Positions 51,954 through 61,544 of a DNA stretch of 64,000 bases are shown in pieces. The stretch comes from Branchiibius hedensis (GTDB lineage: Bacteria > Actinomycetota > Actinomycetes > Actinomycetales > Dermatophilaceae). The stretch spans positions 558,001-622,000 of the forward strand of contig NZ_UESZ01000001.1 in NCBI RefSeq assembly GCF_900108585.1, read 5' to 3'. Numbering within the stretch: position 1 is the first letter of the stretch; each line of letters begins with the position of its first letter. The notes under the pieces were generated by a model, which was not told the origin of the DNA, made no database searches, and saw only the letters and a program-made list of their open reading frames with translations. The translations under genes and the position numbers were made by a program.

Positions 51954-53455
51954 GCGCGGTGCTGGAAGAGGTTGTCGACTACGACGATGCCGTGGCCCGG
52001 TTCGACCCGGTGCTCGGCTTCGAGGTGCACGTCGAACTCGGTACGGCCACCAAGATGTTCTGTGGTTGCGCGACTGGTTTTGGTGCGGAGCCGAACACCC
52101 AGGTCTGCCCGGTGTGTCTGGGCCTGCCGGGTGCGCTGCCGGTCGTGAACGTGATCGGTGTCGAGTCGGCCATCCGGATCGGCTTGGCGCTGAACTGCTC
52201 GATCGCCTCGTGGTGCCGGTTCGCCCGGAAGAACTACTTCTACCCGGACATGCCCAAGAACTTCCAGACCTCGCAGTACGACGAGCCGATCGCCTTCGAC
52301 GGGTATCTGGACGTCGAGTTGGAGGACGGTTCGGTCTTCCGGGTCGACATCGAGCGGGCCCACATGGAGGAGGACACCGGCAAGTCGCTGCACATCGGTG
52401 GCTCGACCGGCCGCATTCAGGGCGCCGAGTACTCGCTGGTCGATTACAACCGGGCCGGCATCCCGCTGATCGAGATCGTCACGAAACCCATTGTGGGAGC
52501 GGGGGATCGAGCACCGGAGATCGCGCGAGCCTACGTCGGTGCGGTGCGCGATCTGCTCAAGGCGCTGAACGTTTCCGACGTGAAGATGGAACAGGGCTCG
52601 TTGCGATGCGACGCCAACGTCTCGCTCAAGCCGTCGGGCGCGGAGAAGTTCGGGACGCGGACGGAGACCAAGAACGTCAACTCGCTGCGCTCGGTCGAGC
52701 GGGCGGTGCGGTACGAGATCAGCCGGCAGGCCGCCGTACTCGACTCGGGGCAGCCGGTCCTGCAGGAGACGCGGCACTGGCACGAGGACACCGGGGTCAC
52801 CACCTCCGGCCGGCCCAAGTCGGATGCGGATGACTACCGCTACTTCCCCGAGCCGGACCTGGTGCCGATCGCGCCGGATCCGGCGTGGGTCGAGGAGTTG
52901 CGCGCGACGCTGCCCGAGCCCCCGAACGTGCGACGCCGTCGTCTCCAATCCGACTGGGGCTACAGCGATCTGGAGATGCGGGACGTCATCAACGCCGGTG
53001 CCCTGGAGCTGATCGAGGAGACCGTTGCCGCTGGTGCGACGCCGGTTGCGGCGCGCAAGTGGTGGACCGGAGAGATCGCTCGCCGCGCCAGCGCGCAGGG
53101 CAAGGGGCTGGACGAGTTCGGTGTGACGCCGGCGCACATCGCCGAGTTGGACGCCCTGGTGCAGGCCGGCCGGTTGAACGACGCGATGGCCCGGCAGGTG
53201 TTCGAGGGCGTGCTGGACGGCGAGGGCACCCCGACGGCTGTCGCCGACGCGCGTGGCCTGCAGTTGGTGCAGGACGACGGCGCGTTGAAGGCTGCGGTCG
53301 ATGAGGTCATCGCCGCGAATCCCGATGTGGCACAGAAGGTCCGCGACGGCAAGGTGCAGGCGGCCGGTGCCCTCATCGGTCAGGTGATGAAGGCGATGAA
53401 GGGGCAGGCGGACGCGGCCAAGGTGCGCGAGTTGCTGCTGTCCCGTCTGACCTGA
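51950..53455 (+). CDS. gatB: Asp/Glu-tRNA amidotransferase subunit B
   Basis: Kinase and transamidase subunit that activates the tRNA-bound Glu or Asp and amidates it. 501 residues: cradle domain with [17 protein letters not shown] and [13 protein letters not shown] (Cys pairs for the zinc site), [18 protein letters not shown], the HMEEDTGKS segment, [16 protein letters not shown] and the C-terminal YqeY-like tRNA-binding tail ([25 protein letters not shown]). GAAGGAGG (near 51936-51943) precedes the ATG, which overlaps the gatA stop (ATGA). Confidence 0.97.
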   Translation: MSAVLEEVVDYDDAVARFDPVLGFEVHVELGTATKMFCGCATGFGAEPNTQVCPVCLGLPGALPVVNVIGVESAIRIGLALNCSIASWCRFARKNYFYPDMPKNFQTSQYDEPIAFDGYLDVELEDGSVFRVDIERAHMEEDTGKSLHIGGSTGRIQGAEYSLVDYNRAGIPLIEIVTKPIVGAGDRAPEIARAYVGAVRDLLKALNVSDVKMEQGSLRCDANVSLKPSGAEKFGTRTETKNVNSLRSVERAVRYEISRQAAVLDSGQPVLQETRHWHEDTGVTTSGRPKSDADDYRYFPEPDLVPIAPDPAWVEELRATLPEPPNVRRRRLQSDWGYSDLEMRDVINAGALELIEETVAAGATPVAARKWWTGEIARRASAQGKGLDEFGVTPAHIAELDALVQAGRLNDAMARQVFEGVLDGEGTPTAVADARGLQLVQDDGALKAAVDEVIAANPDVAQKVRDGKVQAAGALIGQVMKAMKGQADAAKVRELLLSRLT

Positions 53456-53501
53456 GGATCCCGGTGTCAGGCGCCGGATAGGCCCGTGCTCACATTGATC
53501 T

Positions 53502-54422
53502 GTGACAGTCGTATCGGTCGGGAACCAGGAACTCTTCGACACGGTCAGCGCCGTGCCGGGTGTCGAGGCCGTGCTGTTCGACGGTCTCGGCACACCTCCG
53601 CGCCCTGACATCGAGGTCTTCATCGGCCCGTACGACGCGCGCCCGCACGCCTTCGACGATCTAGGAGAGTTGCACTCTCTGAAGGCGGTTCAGCTGGTGA
53701 CGGCCGGGTACGAGCACGTGCTACCCACCCTGCCCGCGGGCGTCGTGCTGGCCAACGGTGCGGGCATTCACAACACGTCCACCTCCGAGTTGGCGTTGGC
53801 TCTGACGCTGGCCGCTCAGCGCGGCATCCCCGACTTCGTGCGGGCCGCGCAGACGGGCAGCTGGACGCACGACGGCGACTATCCGTCTCTGGCGGACAGG
53901 AACGTGCTCATCCTCGGGTACGGCGAGATCGGCCGAGCCGTGGCTCGTCGGGTTCTCGCGTTCGAGGCGTCCGTGACGCCTGTGGCATCGCGGGCCCGTG
54001 CCGGTGATGACCTGGTAGACATCGTGCACGGCACGGACGAACTCCCAGCGCTGCTGCCGGGACACGATGTGGTGATCGTCGTCGTACCGCTCACCGACTC
54101 CACCCGCGGGATGGTTGACGCGCAATTCCTGGCGGCGTTGCCCGATAACGCGCTGATCGTGAACGTTGCCCGCGGCAAGGTTGTGCAGACGGATGCCTTG
54201 CTCGTGGAGTGCCGCTCCGGGCGATTGCGTGCCGCGCTCGATGTCACCGACCCGGAGCCGTTGCCCGCCGATCACCCGCTGTGGCAGCTGCCGAACGTGC
54301 TGATCAGCCCGCACGTCGGTGGGGCGAGCTCGGCTTTCTGGCCGCGGGCTCGGCGCTTCGTGGATGAGCAATTGCGGCGGTATGTCGCAGGCGACGGTCT
54401 GCAGCACGTCGTGTCATCCTGA
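53502..54422 (+). CDS. D-isomer-specific 2-hydroxyacid dehydrogenase family protein
   Basis: 306-residue NAD(P)-dependent dehydrogenase. Substrate domain at both ends, nucleotide domain with LILGYGEIGRAVARRVLAFEA, VVIVVVPLTDSTRGMVD, the catalytic Arg in NVARGKVVQTDAL, Glu in ALDVTDPEPLPADHPLW and His in ISPHVGGASSAF. All three catalytic residues look present. Substrate unknown (glyoxylate, hydroxypyruvate or phosphoglycerate-like). It has no ACT domain, so it is not a classical SerA. GTG start 46 bp after gatB. Confidence 0.9.
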   Translation: MTVVSVGNQELFDTVSAVPGVEAVLFDGLGTPPRPDIEVFIGPYDARPHAFDDLGELHSLKAVQLVTAGYEHVLPTLPAGVVLANGAGIHNTSTSELALALTLAAQRGIPDFVRAAQTGSWTHDGDYPSLADRNVLILGYGEIGRAVARRVLAFEASVTPVASRARAGDDLVDIVHGTDELPALLPGHDVVIVVVPLTDSTRGMVDAQFLAALPDNALIVNVARGKVVQTDALLVECRSGRLRAALDVTDPEPLPADHPLWQLPNVLISPHVGGASSAFWPRARRFVDEQLRRYVAGDGLQHVVSS

Positions 54423-54426
54423 GCGC

Positions 54427-54945
54427 ATGGCGCGGACCCGCAGACTGACGCTGATCCGGCACGCGAAGGCAGAAGACCCGCGGTTGGCCGAGGATCACGA
54501 GCGAGCCCTCACGCAAACAGGCGCTGCTGATGCTCGTGCGCTCGGGCATTGGATGAAGGCGCAAGGAATCTCACCGTCGGAAGTGTTCTGCTCGACGTCC
54601 GTGCGCACCCGCGAAACCTGGGCCGGCGTCGTCGACGCGAGCGGCATCGGCGCATTGGTGGAGAACGATCGCCGGATCTACCTGGCGCATCCGCAGACGC
54701 TCATCGAGGTGCTGCGGGAAGCCAGCGAACACACCAGGGATCTGGTGCTGGTCGGTCACTCGCCGGGCGTACCGCTGCTGGCGGCGCTGCTCGCTGACGG
54801 CCACGGGGATGAGGCAGCACTCGGTGCGTTGGAAGAGGGATTTCCCACGTGCACGGCCGCGGTGCTGGCGGTCGATGTGGACTGGGTCGACATCGCGCCA
54901 GGGACCGCCCGCCTGACCGCTTTGCACACCGCCGCGCGGGTGTAG
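54427..54945 (+). CDS. SixA-type histidine phosphatase
   Basis: 172-residue member of the histidine phosphatase superfamily. The phospho-accepting His is in TLIRHAKAEDPR, the conserved Arg in CSTSVRTRETW, and the second His in LVLVGHSPGVPLLAALLA. Size and order match SixA, which removes phosphate from phosphohistidine in signalling proteins; the target here is unknown. ATG 54427, 4 bp after the dehydrogenase stop, so probably co-transcribed. Confidence 0.88.
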   Translation: MARTRRLTLIRHAKAEDPRLAEDHERALTQTGAADARALGHWMKAQGISPSEVFCSTSVRTRETWAGVVDASGIGALVENDRRIYLAHPQTLIEVLREASEHTRDLVLVGHSPGVPLLAALLADGHGDEAALGALEEGFPTCTAAVLAVDVDWVDIAPGTARLTALHTAARV

Positions 54946-55038
54946 CGCTTTACGAATTCTTTACGGTGGATAACCCCAAACCGCTTGTCGGGCGCCACCA
55001 GAATGGCGGGACCTGGACGACTGCAAGGAGGGGATGTC

Positions 55039-55715
55039 GTGCCTGGGATGGGTAATGGCCGTCGCTCGCGTGCGCTCATGTGTTCGGCGATCATGCTCAC
55101 GGTGGTCACCGGCGTGGCTGGTTGCGGGGGAAGACGGACGCAGGGGGTTCGTCAGCGGCAACCAGCCCGTCGGTACCCAGCTCATCGACATCCGTGTCGT
55201 CGGCACCCGCGTCTCCGACGTCGGCTAGTTCACCGGCTTCCAGTACGCCGAGCGCACCCGCTACGGGCAACCCTGCGTTGGGAATCAAGGGGCTGCCGGA
55301 TGCCGCGAAGCAGAAGACGACTGACGGCGCGATCGCGTTCGTGAAGTACTACGTCGCGGTGGTGAATTACGCAGGGAGCAAGCCTCAGACGGGACTGGTT
55401 AAGAGTCTTTCCCTAGACACCTGTGAGACGTGCGATCGGTGGGAGTCATCCGCTGCCTACTTCGCGCAACACGACCAGAAAATCGTCGGTGATCAACTTC
55501 CCGGCGGTACAGGGTGGGATGTGAAAGCGGACCTTATCGATCAGTCGCCGCCTGCCGCACACATTGGCGTCGCGTTCAAAGCGGCCGACGTGCCCATTAA
55601 GTCCGCTGATGGTTCGCAGACGTCCCAGCACGTGGCTGCCGCGGTCGAAGTCTTTCTGCTCCGTTGGACCGAGAGCGGATGGCTTGTGAGTGATGTTCAG
55701 CGCGATGTGGCTTAG
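55039..55715 (+). pseudogene. DUF6318-like lipoprotein, frame broken after the lipobox
   Basis: A ribosome binding site (AAGGAGGGG) precedes GTG 55039. The first frame gives a signal peptide CSAIMLTVVTGVAGCGG with its lipobox Cys; then the frame runs into Arg-rich nonsense. In the -1 frame the protein continues KTDAGGSSAATSPSVPSSST, a Ser/Pro linker, and a domain GLPDAAKQKTTDGAIAFVKY with TCETCDRWESSAAYFAQHD and AVEVFLLRWTESGWLVSDV to the stop at 55715. One extra G in the G5 run at 55126-55130 restores a lipoprotein of about 225 residues. The domain is intact, so this may be a recent mutation or a sequence error. Confidence 0.75.
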
Positions 55716-56619
55716 ACGTAGTGCGCGGCTCCCGATTTATGCCCTATCCGCAGTACTGGTGCTGGCATCGGCGTCTGCACCTGCGGTGGCAGAGCGCCCT
55801 CCATGTGTTGGTGAGTCGTGCACCGACCATGGACATATTTACACGGGCATGACTGCGGCCGAGACGAAGGGCCAGCCGACATATATAGAGAAGGATGTTG
55901 TCGAGGGCGGCAAGAAGGTCCGCAAGAAAGTGCCTCTTGTTTACTCGGTGCCGATGAACTGTCCGGGTAACGGTCCAGAGGACGCTGACGGTGGGAATGC
56001 GTGTGGTCAAGCCATGACCGGCTGCCAGTACGTGCCGGACGCCAGCGGTCCCTACGTGAAGATCTACCGCCATCCCGAGGACGAGACCACCCCTGTTAAC
56101 TGGGAATTCGTGGGAAACACCTGCTACACGTCCTTGCTCCCCGGTGGCGCGGACCGGCCGCAATTGACGATGGCGATGATCGTGAAGGAATGGAAGCAGA
56201 CCCCGTTCGCCAAGCCTGGCCTGTCGATCCAACCGGTCAACAACCGCACCCTGGTCACTTTGCCGACTTATTTTGCGCTGGTGTGGCCGCAGGCGGGCTA
56301 CCAACCGGGCGAGGTCCGTGCGACAACCTTGATCGGGCATCGCGTCGAAATCCGACCCACGTTCAAGTCCAACAACTTCCAGTTCGGTGACGGCGCAGGC
56401 AGTGGTCCAACTCAGAGCTCCGGCGGGGCGTACCCGAACGGCGACATCACGCACGCCTACAACGATCCGGGGACGTTCACGGTGGGGGTGAGCACGACGT
56501 ACGGCGGACAGTTCCGAGTGGACGGCGGCGACTGGGCGGACATTCCCGGCACCGCCACTATTGCGGGGCCGACCCAGCAAGTGCAGGTTCTGACCTCGAC
56601 CAACCGCCTGGTGCGGTAG
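55690..56619 (+). CDS. Secreted protein with PKD-like domain
   Basis: 309 residues with a signal peptide (LPIYALSAVLVLASASAPAVA, cleavage after AVA). The mature part has Cys-rich segments (CVGESCTDHG, NCPGNG, NACGQAMTGCQY, NTCY), a linker, and a C-terminal part with FQFGDGAGSGP, DITHAYNDPGTFTVGVSTTY, the pattern of a PKD-type beta domain. Probably exported and disulfide-bonded; role unknown. The start (GTG 55690 or ATG 55693) lies inside the end of the previous gene. Codon use is less biased than in neighbours (ATA and TTT codons appear). Confidence 0.75.
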   Translation: MMFSAMWLRRSARLPIYALSAVLVLASASAPAVAERPPCVGESCTDHGHIYTGMTAAETKGQPTYIEKDVVEGGKKVRKKVPLVYSVPMNCPGNGPEDADGGNACGQAMTGCQYVPDASGPYVKIYRHPEDETTPVNWEFVGNTCYTSLLPGGADRPQLTMAMIVKEWKQTPFAKPGLSIQPVNNRTLVTLPTYFALVWPQAGYQPGEVRATTLIGHRVEIRPTFKSNNFQFGDGAGSGPTQSSGGAYPNGDITHAYNDPGTFTVGVSTTYGGQFRVDGGDWADIPGTATIAGPTQQVQVLTSTNRLVR

Positions 56620-56626
56620 GCCGGCT

Positions 56627-57079
56627 GTGGCCTACTTCGGCTTTAGAGGCAAGCGAGTGGTCGCTGCCGGACTGCTGGTGATGGCCGCTACCGGATGCCG
56701 CGGTGAGGGGTCTTCGGACACCGCGACGACCTACCGCGTGGGAATCGAGATGGGCACGACCACGACTCCGTCCCGACCGATAACCCCCGAGCTGCGAGCA
56801 GATCTGACCGGACGTCTGATTCGCGTCAGCGGCCAGTGCTTGGACGCCAGTCAAGTAAAGGTGCGCGTGTTCGAGGCCGAGGATGTGGTGAAGCTGACGA
56901 TCCCGGCAGTGGCAGGTCGGGACGGGAAATTCGAGGCCAGCGGTGAGCTCGATTCCAAACCGATCTTCGTCCTGCACGCCACGGCTGCCTGCACCATGCA
57001 GGTCAACGGGAAGTCGCTTACCCTGACCAGCGCGGCCGTTGAGGTGTCATCTGCGCTTGGCGCCTCGAGCACGGATTAG
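56627..57079 (+). CDS. Small predicted lipoprotein, function unknown
   Basis: 150 residues. N-terminal GKRVVAAGLLVMAATGCRG is a signal peptide with a weak lipobox ending at Cys24. The mature domain (LRADLTGRLIRVSGQCLDAS, VKVRVFEAEDVVKLTIPAV, FVLHATAACTMQVNG) is beta-rich with a likely Cys pair. GTG start 7 bp after the PKD-like gene, so the three exported-protein genes from 55039 form one unit. Stop overlaps the MOSC gene stop on the other strand. Confidence 0.7.
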   Translation: MAYFGFRGKRVVAAGLLVMAATGCRGEGSSDTATTYRVGIEMGTTTTPSRPITPELRADLTGRLIRVSGQCLDASQVKVRVFEAEDVVKLTIPAVAGRDGKFEASGELDSKPIFVLHATAACTMQVNGKSLTLTSAAVEVSSALGASSTD

Positions 57080-57726
57080 TGATTCGTCGAACGCGCGAGG
57101 TACTCGTGTTCGCTCGGATACAGCACGCCCGCATCCAACACCCGCCGAGCCAACTCCCGGTCTCCGGTGACTGCCCGGAACGCGTCGAGCAACGTGATGT
57201 CGTGGGCTGGTCGCGACACTCTCACGGCATCGCCCGCCGAGATACGTCCCGGCACCTGCACTGACAGGTAGGCGCCGGTGCGCCCGGCCTCGGTGAATCG
57301 GCGTACCCACTGTTTCTCGCCCATCCGCGCCGCAAAGGTGGCGCACGGGATCCGTGGCACCTCCACCCGCAACACCACCGACCCGATCGTCCAGCGCTCG
57401 CCCACCAGAGCGTTGGTCAGCTCCAGCCCGCGCGTCGTGAGGTTCTCCCCGAAGAGTCCCGGCTCCAGCGGCCGACCCAGCTGCGCCGCCCACCACGCGT
57501 AATCCTCTGTGGCGTAGGCGTATACGGCCTGGGCGTAGCCGCCGTGATGCTTGTGGCTACCGATCCCGTCGCCGACCACCCCGCTGCCCAGCCCACCCTT
57601 CTTGGGCCCAGGGTCGCGTACGTCGATGTGCTTTGTCGGACGCTTGTCGATCGCTGTGCGCCCGCGCACCCCGGGCAACGCTTTGACGTCGCCCAGATTC
57701 ACTGACAGCACCTCACCATCCCGCAC
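57076..57726 (-). CDS. MOSC domain protein
   Basis: 216 residues of the MOSC family (molybdenum cofactor sulfurase C-terminal type): LSVNLGDVKALPGVRGRTAI, GSHKHHGGYAQAVYAYA, LGRPLEPGLFGENLTTRGLEL, and a conserved Cys in RVEVPRIPCATFAARMG. Related proteins (YiiM type) handle molybdenum cofactor-dependent reduction of hydroxylated compounds. GTG start with TAATCT (57738-57733) 6 nt upstream; leaderless. Divergent from the TPR gene. Confidence 0.88.
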   Translation of the reverse strand: MRDGEVLSVNLGDVKALPGVRGRTAIDKRPTKHIDVRDPGPKKGGLGSGVVGDGIGSHKHHGGYAQAVYAYATEDYAWWAAQLGRPLEPGLFGENLTTRGLELTNALVGERWTIGSVVLRVEVPRIPCATFAARMGEKQWVRRFTEAGRTGAYLSVQVPGRISAGDAVRVSRPAHDITLLDAFRAVTGDRELARRVLDAGVLYPSEHEYLARSTNH

Positions 57727-57784
57727 CCTGCAAGATTAGCGAGATTGCCAGGTCACGTATCGACGCGCTCAGTAGCCTGGGTGT

Positions 57785-59491
57785 GTGCGCGACGCCGCCG
57801 ACGACGGCTATTTCGACCTCGGCTCCTACAGCCGCGCCACCGGCACGGCGTCAGCGACCGCGCAGCGATGGTTCGACCGGGGGCTGGTCTGGGCCTACGC
57901 CTTCAATCACGAGGAAGCCATCGCCTGTTTCGAACGAGCCCTGCAAGCGGACCCACAGTTGCACCTGGCCCACTGGGGCATCGCCTACGCCGTCGGCCCC
58001 AACTACAACAAGGGGTGGGACGCCTTCGATCCGCTCGACCTGGCCGCGTCGCTGACCCGAGCGCGCGCCGAACTCGAGCTGGCTGGCCAGGCACCAGGAC
58101 TGGACGGCGAGCTCGCGGCCGCCCTCGCCACCCGGTTCGACGGGATCGACGCGGACGACTTGTCGCTAGTGCCGGCCGGCCACGCGGCGTACGCCGATGC
58201 GATGGTGGCACTGGCCGACCGTTACCCCACCGACCTGGACGTGCTGGCGCTCGCGGCCGATGCCCTGGTCAACGTCACGGCGTGGGCCTTGTGGGATCCG
58301 CTCACCGGTGAGCCGGCGCCCGGCTCGCGAGCGTTGGAGGCCGAGGCCTTGCTGGACACGGCCCTGGCGTTGCCTGGAGGCACTGAACATCCGGGCGTGC
58401 TGCACCTGCACATTCACCTGTTGGAGATGTCCGACCGGCCCGAAGCGGCCATCCCCAGCGCGGACCTGCTGCGGGGACTGGTGCCCGACGCGGGCCATCT
58501 GCAACACATGCCGAGCCACATCGATGTGCTGTGCGGTGATTACCAGGCATCCATCGTGGCCAATCATGCTGCGGTGCAAGCTGATCGACGGTTCGTAGAG
58601 CGCGAGGGTCCGTTCAACTTCTACTCGCTCTATCGTGCGCACGACCTGCATTTCATCGTCTACTCCGCGATGTTCCTTGGCCGGTTCGGGGATGCGATTG
58701 CGGCGGCCGACGAGTTGCGGGACCAACTGACTCCCGAGGTCCTGTCCGTCGAATCGCCGCCGATGGCCGATTGGCTCGAGGCGTTCGTGCCGCTGCGTGT
58801 GCATGTCCTCGTCCGGTTCGGGCGGTGGGCCGAACTGACGCAGGAACCGTTGCCGCAGGATCGGGCCCTCTACTGCACGACTACCGCGATGGTCCGCTAC
58901 GGGCGGGCTCTGGCACATGCTGCCCTCGGTGACGTGCCGGCCGCGCTGGCCGGGCAGGTCGACTTCGAGCAGGCCGTGGCGCAGGTACCGGAGTCTCGCT
59001 ACCTGTTCAACAACACCGCGCGAGACATCCTCGGCGTCGCCTCGGCCATGCTGGACGGTGAAATCGCCTACCGGCAGGGCAGATTCGATGACGCGTTCGC
59101 ATTGCTGGCAACGGCCGTCGAGCGGGACGACGCCCTGCCTTATGACGAGCCATGGGGTTGGATGCAGCCGACCCGCCACGCCCTCGGTGCCCTATTGCTC
59201 GAGCAGGACCGGGTGCAGGAAGCCGCCGAGGTGTACGCCGCGGACCTGGGTTTCGATCCCTCGATCAGTCGCTCGGTGCACCACCCGCGCAACGTCTGGG
59301 CACTGCACGGTTACCACGAGTGTCTTGAGCGGCTCGGTCGCGTGGATGAGGCGCGCGTGATCCAACAACTGCTCACCGGAGCGGCCGCGCGCGCCGACGT
59401 GCCCGTCCTCGCATCGTGCGCCTGCCGCCTTGAGGTGTTCGAGTCCGCGCAGGAGCCGGGCTGCGGTTGTGGTTGTGGGTGTGGCTGCTGA
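57785..59491 (+). CDS. TPR-repeat protein with Gly-Cys C-terminal tail
   Basis: 568 residues of helical repeats beginning FDRGLVWAYAFNHEEAIACFERAL. Two His-rich patches stand out: LHLHIHLLEM (about 205-213) and LQHMPSHIDVLCGDY (about 238-250), both conserved-looking in this uncharacterised TPR family. The protein ends with ASCACRLEVF and a tail of alternating Gly and Cys, five Cys in the last ten residues. His patches and tail suggest metal handling, which is inference. No signal peptide. TAGCCT (57773-57778) lies 6 nt before the GTG. Confidence 0.82.
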   Translation: MRDAADDGYFDLGSYSRATGTASATAQRWFDRGLVWAYAFNHEEAIACFERALQADPQLHLAHWGIAYAVGPNYNKGWDAFDPLDLAASLTRARAELELAGQAPGLDGELAAALATRFDGIDADDLSLVPAGHAAYADAMVALADRYPTDLDVLALAADALVNVTAWALWDPLTGEPAPGSRALEAEALLDTALALPGGTEHPGVLHLHIHLLEMSDRPEAAIPSADLLRGLVPDAGHLQHMPSHIDVLCGDYQASIVANHAAVQADRRFVEREGPFNFYSLYRAHDLHFIVYSAMFLGRFGDAIAAADELRDQLTPEVLSVESPPMADWLEAFVPLRVHVLVRFGRWAELTQEPLPQDRALYCTTTAMVRYGRALAHAALGDVPAALAGQVDFEQAVAQVPESRYLFNNTARDILGVASAMLDGEIAYRQGRFDDAFALLATAVERDDALPYDEPWGWMQPTRHALGALLLEQDRVQEAAEVYAADLGFDPSISRSVHHPRNVWALHGYHECLERLGRVDEARVIQQLLTGAAARADVPVLASCACRLEVFESAQEPGCGCGCGCGC

Positions 59492-59530
59492 AGGAGGCAG
59501 CACCCTTGCCGGCGTCCCTAGACTCTGGTT

Positions 59531-61234
59531 ATGAGCGAAGGTACGCCGGACATCAAGCCCCGCAGCCGCGACGTCACCGATGGTCTGGAGAAGACCGCCG
59601 CGCGAGGGATGCTGCGAGCGGTCGGCCTGACCGACGAGGACTTCGCCAAACCCCAAGTGGGAGTGGGCAGTTCGTGGAACGAGATCACCCCGTGCAACCT
59701 GTCGCTCGACCGCTTGGCGAAGGCGGTCAAGGACGGTGTCTTCGCCGCCGGCGGGTACCCGCTCGAGTTCGGGACGATCAGTGTCTCCGACGGCATCTCG
59801 ATGGGCCACGAAGGGATGCACTTCTCGCTGGTGAGCCGCGAGATCATCGCCGACTCTGTCGAGACGGTGATGAGTGCCGAACGCCTCGACGGCTCAGTGC
59901 TTCTCGCCGGTTGCGACAAATCGCTGCCGGGCATGTTGATGGCCGCCGCGCGACTCGACCTGGCCAGCGTCTTCCTCTACGCCGGCTCGATCCTGCCCGG
60001 TATCGCCAAGCTCTCCGACGGCTCCGAGAAGCAGGTCACGATCATCGACGCGTTCGAAGCGGTCGGCGCCTGTGCAGCCGGTCTGATGTCGCGGGACGAC
60101 GTCGACGCGATCGAGCGCGCCATCTGCCCCGGTGAAGGTGCGTGCGGCGGGATGTACACCGCCAACACGATGGCCTCGGTCGCCGAAGCGATCGGGATGT
60201 CGTTGCCCGGCAGCGCCGCCCCGCCCGCGACCGACCGCCGCCGCGACGGGTTCGCCCGCAAGTCAGGGGAGGCGGTCGTGGAACTCCTGCGAAAGGGCAT
60301 TACCGCCCGCGACATCATGACCAAGGAGGCCTTCGAGAACGCGATCGCCGTTGTCATGGCGTTCGGCGGCTCCACCAACGCGGTGCTCCATCTGCTCGCG
60401 ATCGCCCACGAGGCCGATGTCGACCTGAGCATCGACGACTTCGCCCGGATCGGCGCCAAGGTGCCGCACCTGGCCGACGTGAAACCGTTCGGTGCGTTCG
60501 TCATGACCGACATCGATCGTGTCGGTGGCGTGCCTGTCGTCATGCGGGCCTTGCTCGACGCGGGTCTGCTGCACGGCGACTGTCTCACCGTGACCGGTAG
60601 GACGATGGCCGAGAACCTCGCCGACATCCGCCCGCCGGACGTCGACGGCAAGGTCCTGCGTGCGATGGCATCGCCGATCCACCCCAGCGGCGGGATCACC
60701 ATCCTGAAAGGTTCACTCGCGCCCGAGGGCGCTGTCGTGAAGTCTGCTGGCTTTGACAACGACGTATTCGAAGGCACCGCAAGGGTTTTCGATGGCGAGC
60801 GGGCGGCCATGGATGCTGTCGAGGACGGCTCGTTGAAGGCCGGCGACGTCGTCGTGATTCGGTACGAAGGGCCGAAGGGTGGGCCGGGGATGCGCGAGAT
60901 GCTCGCGGTCACCGGCGCGATCAAGGGTGCCGGGCTGGGCAAGGACGTCTTGCTGCTGACCGACGGCCGGTTCTCCGGGGGTACGACGGGTCTGTGCGTC
61001 GGACACGTAGCTCCCGAAGCCGTGGACGAAGGCCCGATCGCGTTCGTGCGGGACGGCGACCGCATCCGCCTCGACGTCGCGCAGGGGACTCTCGACCTCC
61101 TGGTCGATGACGCGGAACTGGCCGATCGGCGTACGTCGGGCGTCAAGCACCCAGAGGCGAAGTACACCCGTGGGGTGCTGGCCAAGTATCGAAAGCTGGT
61201 GGGCAGCGCTTCGGGCGGGGCGGTCTGCGACTGA
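59531..61234 (+). CDS. ilvD: Dihydroxy-acid dehydratase
   Basis: Third step of valine, isoleucine and leucine synthesis. 567 residues with the iron-sulfur Cys residues in [12 protein letters not shown] and [13 protein letters not shown] and a third in the N-terminal part ([12 protein letters not shown]), plus [11 protein letters not shown] and the C-terminal [19 protein letters not shown]. Active-site Ser in the C-terminal domain fits the IlvD/Edd family. TAGACT (59519-59524) is 6 nt before the ATG, so the transcript is probably leaderless. It precedes the ilvB leader, an expected grouping. Confidence 0.97.
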   Translation: MSEGTPDIKPRSRDVTDGLEKTAARGMLRAVGLTDEDFAKPQVGVGSSWNEITPCNLSLDRLAKAVKDGVFAAGGYPLEFGTISVSDGISMGHEGMHFSLVSREIIADSVETVMSAERLDGSVLLAGCDKSLPGMLMAAARLDLASVFLYAGSILPGIAKLSDGSEKQVTIIDAFEAVGACAAGLMSRDDVDAIERAICPGEGACGGMYTANTMASVAEAIGMSLPGSAAPPATDRRRDGFARKSGEAVVELLRKGITARDIMTKEAFENAIAVVMAFGGSTNAVLHLLAIAHEADVDLSIDDFARIGAKVPHLADVKPFGAFVMTDIDRVGGVPVVMRALLDAGLLHGDCLTVTGRTMAENLADIRPPDVDGKVLRAMASPIHPSGGITILKGSLAPEGAVVKSAGFDNDVFEGTARVFDGERAAMDAVEDGSLKAGDVVVIRYEGPKGGPGMREMLAVTGAIKGAGLGKDVLLLTDGRFSGGTTGLCVGHVAPEAVDEGPIAFVRDGDRIRLDVAQGTLDLLVDDAELADRRTSGVKHPEAKYTRGVLAKYRKLVGSASGGAVCD

Positions 61235-61334
61235 CGAAGAGCGAGCGCGGAGGTGTCCTGAGCGCAGCGAAGGGCGCCGGAGTGTGAGGTCGAGGAGTCG
61301 CAGCATGGGCTCTGCGACTGACGAATAGCGAGCG
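61224..61334. repeat. Intergenic repeat pair with REP-like element
   Basis: A 24-nt direct repeat starting TCTGCGACTGACGAA occurs at 61224-61247 and again at 61311-61334 with one mismatch. Between them lies CCTGAGCGCAGCGAAGG, an imperfect palindrome of the kind scattered in many high-GC genomes. The first copy includes the end of ilvD. This fills most of the gap after ilvD; nothing coding is seen in 61335-61465. Confidence 0.55.
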
Positions 61335-61468
61335 TTCTGCCACCGGCGTCTGGAGTTTGGAACTGGATTAACCTCGGATGTCGGTATCGAGGTGCAGCGC
61401 CTTCCAAACCGTGAGGAGTCGCGGCTGCACGACACATGACCGAATAGTGAGATTCGCATCTCATCATG

Positions 61469-61498
61469 TTGACCATCTGGCGACCCGAGGCACACACT
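61469..61498 (+). promoter_or_regulatory. Probable ilvB operon promoter
   Basis: TTGACC (61469-61474) as -35 and CACACT (61493-61498) as -10, spacer 18 bp. The GTG of the leader peptide is 7 nt after the -10, so transcription should begin at or next to this codon. A short inverted repeat (GAGAT/ATCTC) lies just upstream. Confidence 0.6.
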
Positions 61499-61505
61499 GA
61501 CTGAC

Positions 61506-61544
61506 GTGGCACGCATTCTCGTACTCCGCAAGCGCGCAAGCTGA
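61506..61544 (+). CDS. ilvB operon leader peptide
   Basis: A 12-codon open frame, GTG to TGA, encoding (V/M)[11 protein letters not shown]. Four branched-chain codons in a row (Ile-Leu-Val-Leu, 61515-61526) are followed by basic residues and a stop that lies inside a hairpin. Leader peptides of this kind control ilvB operons in corynebacteria and streptomycetes by ribosome stalling (established knowledge). It lies upstream of the attenuator and ilvB. Confidence 0.85.
   Translation: MARILVLRKRAS

Noticed and set aside
51851-53623. 590-codon minus-strand frame across gatB
   Set aside because: Shadow of gatB, whose zinc-site and active-site segments are intact on the plus strand.
59461-59491. 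Gly-Cys tail as a simple sequence repeat error
   Set aside because: The DNA mixes TGC/TGT and GGT/GGC/GGG codons, so it is not a homopolymer or perfect microsatellite.
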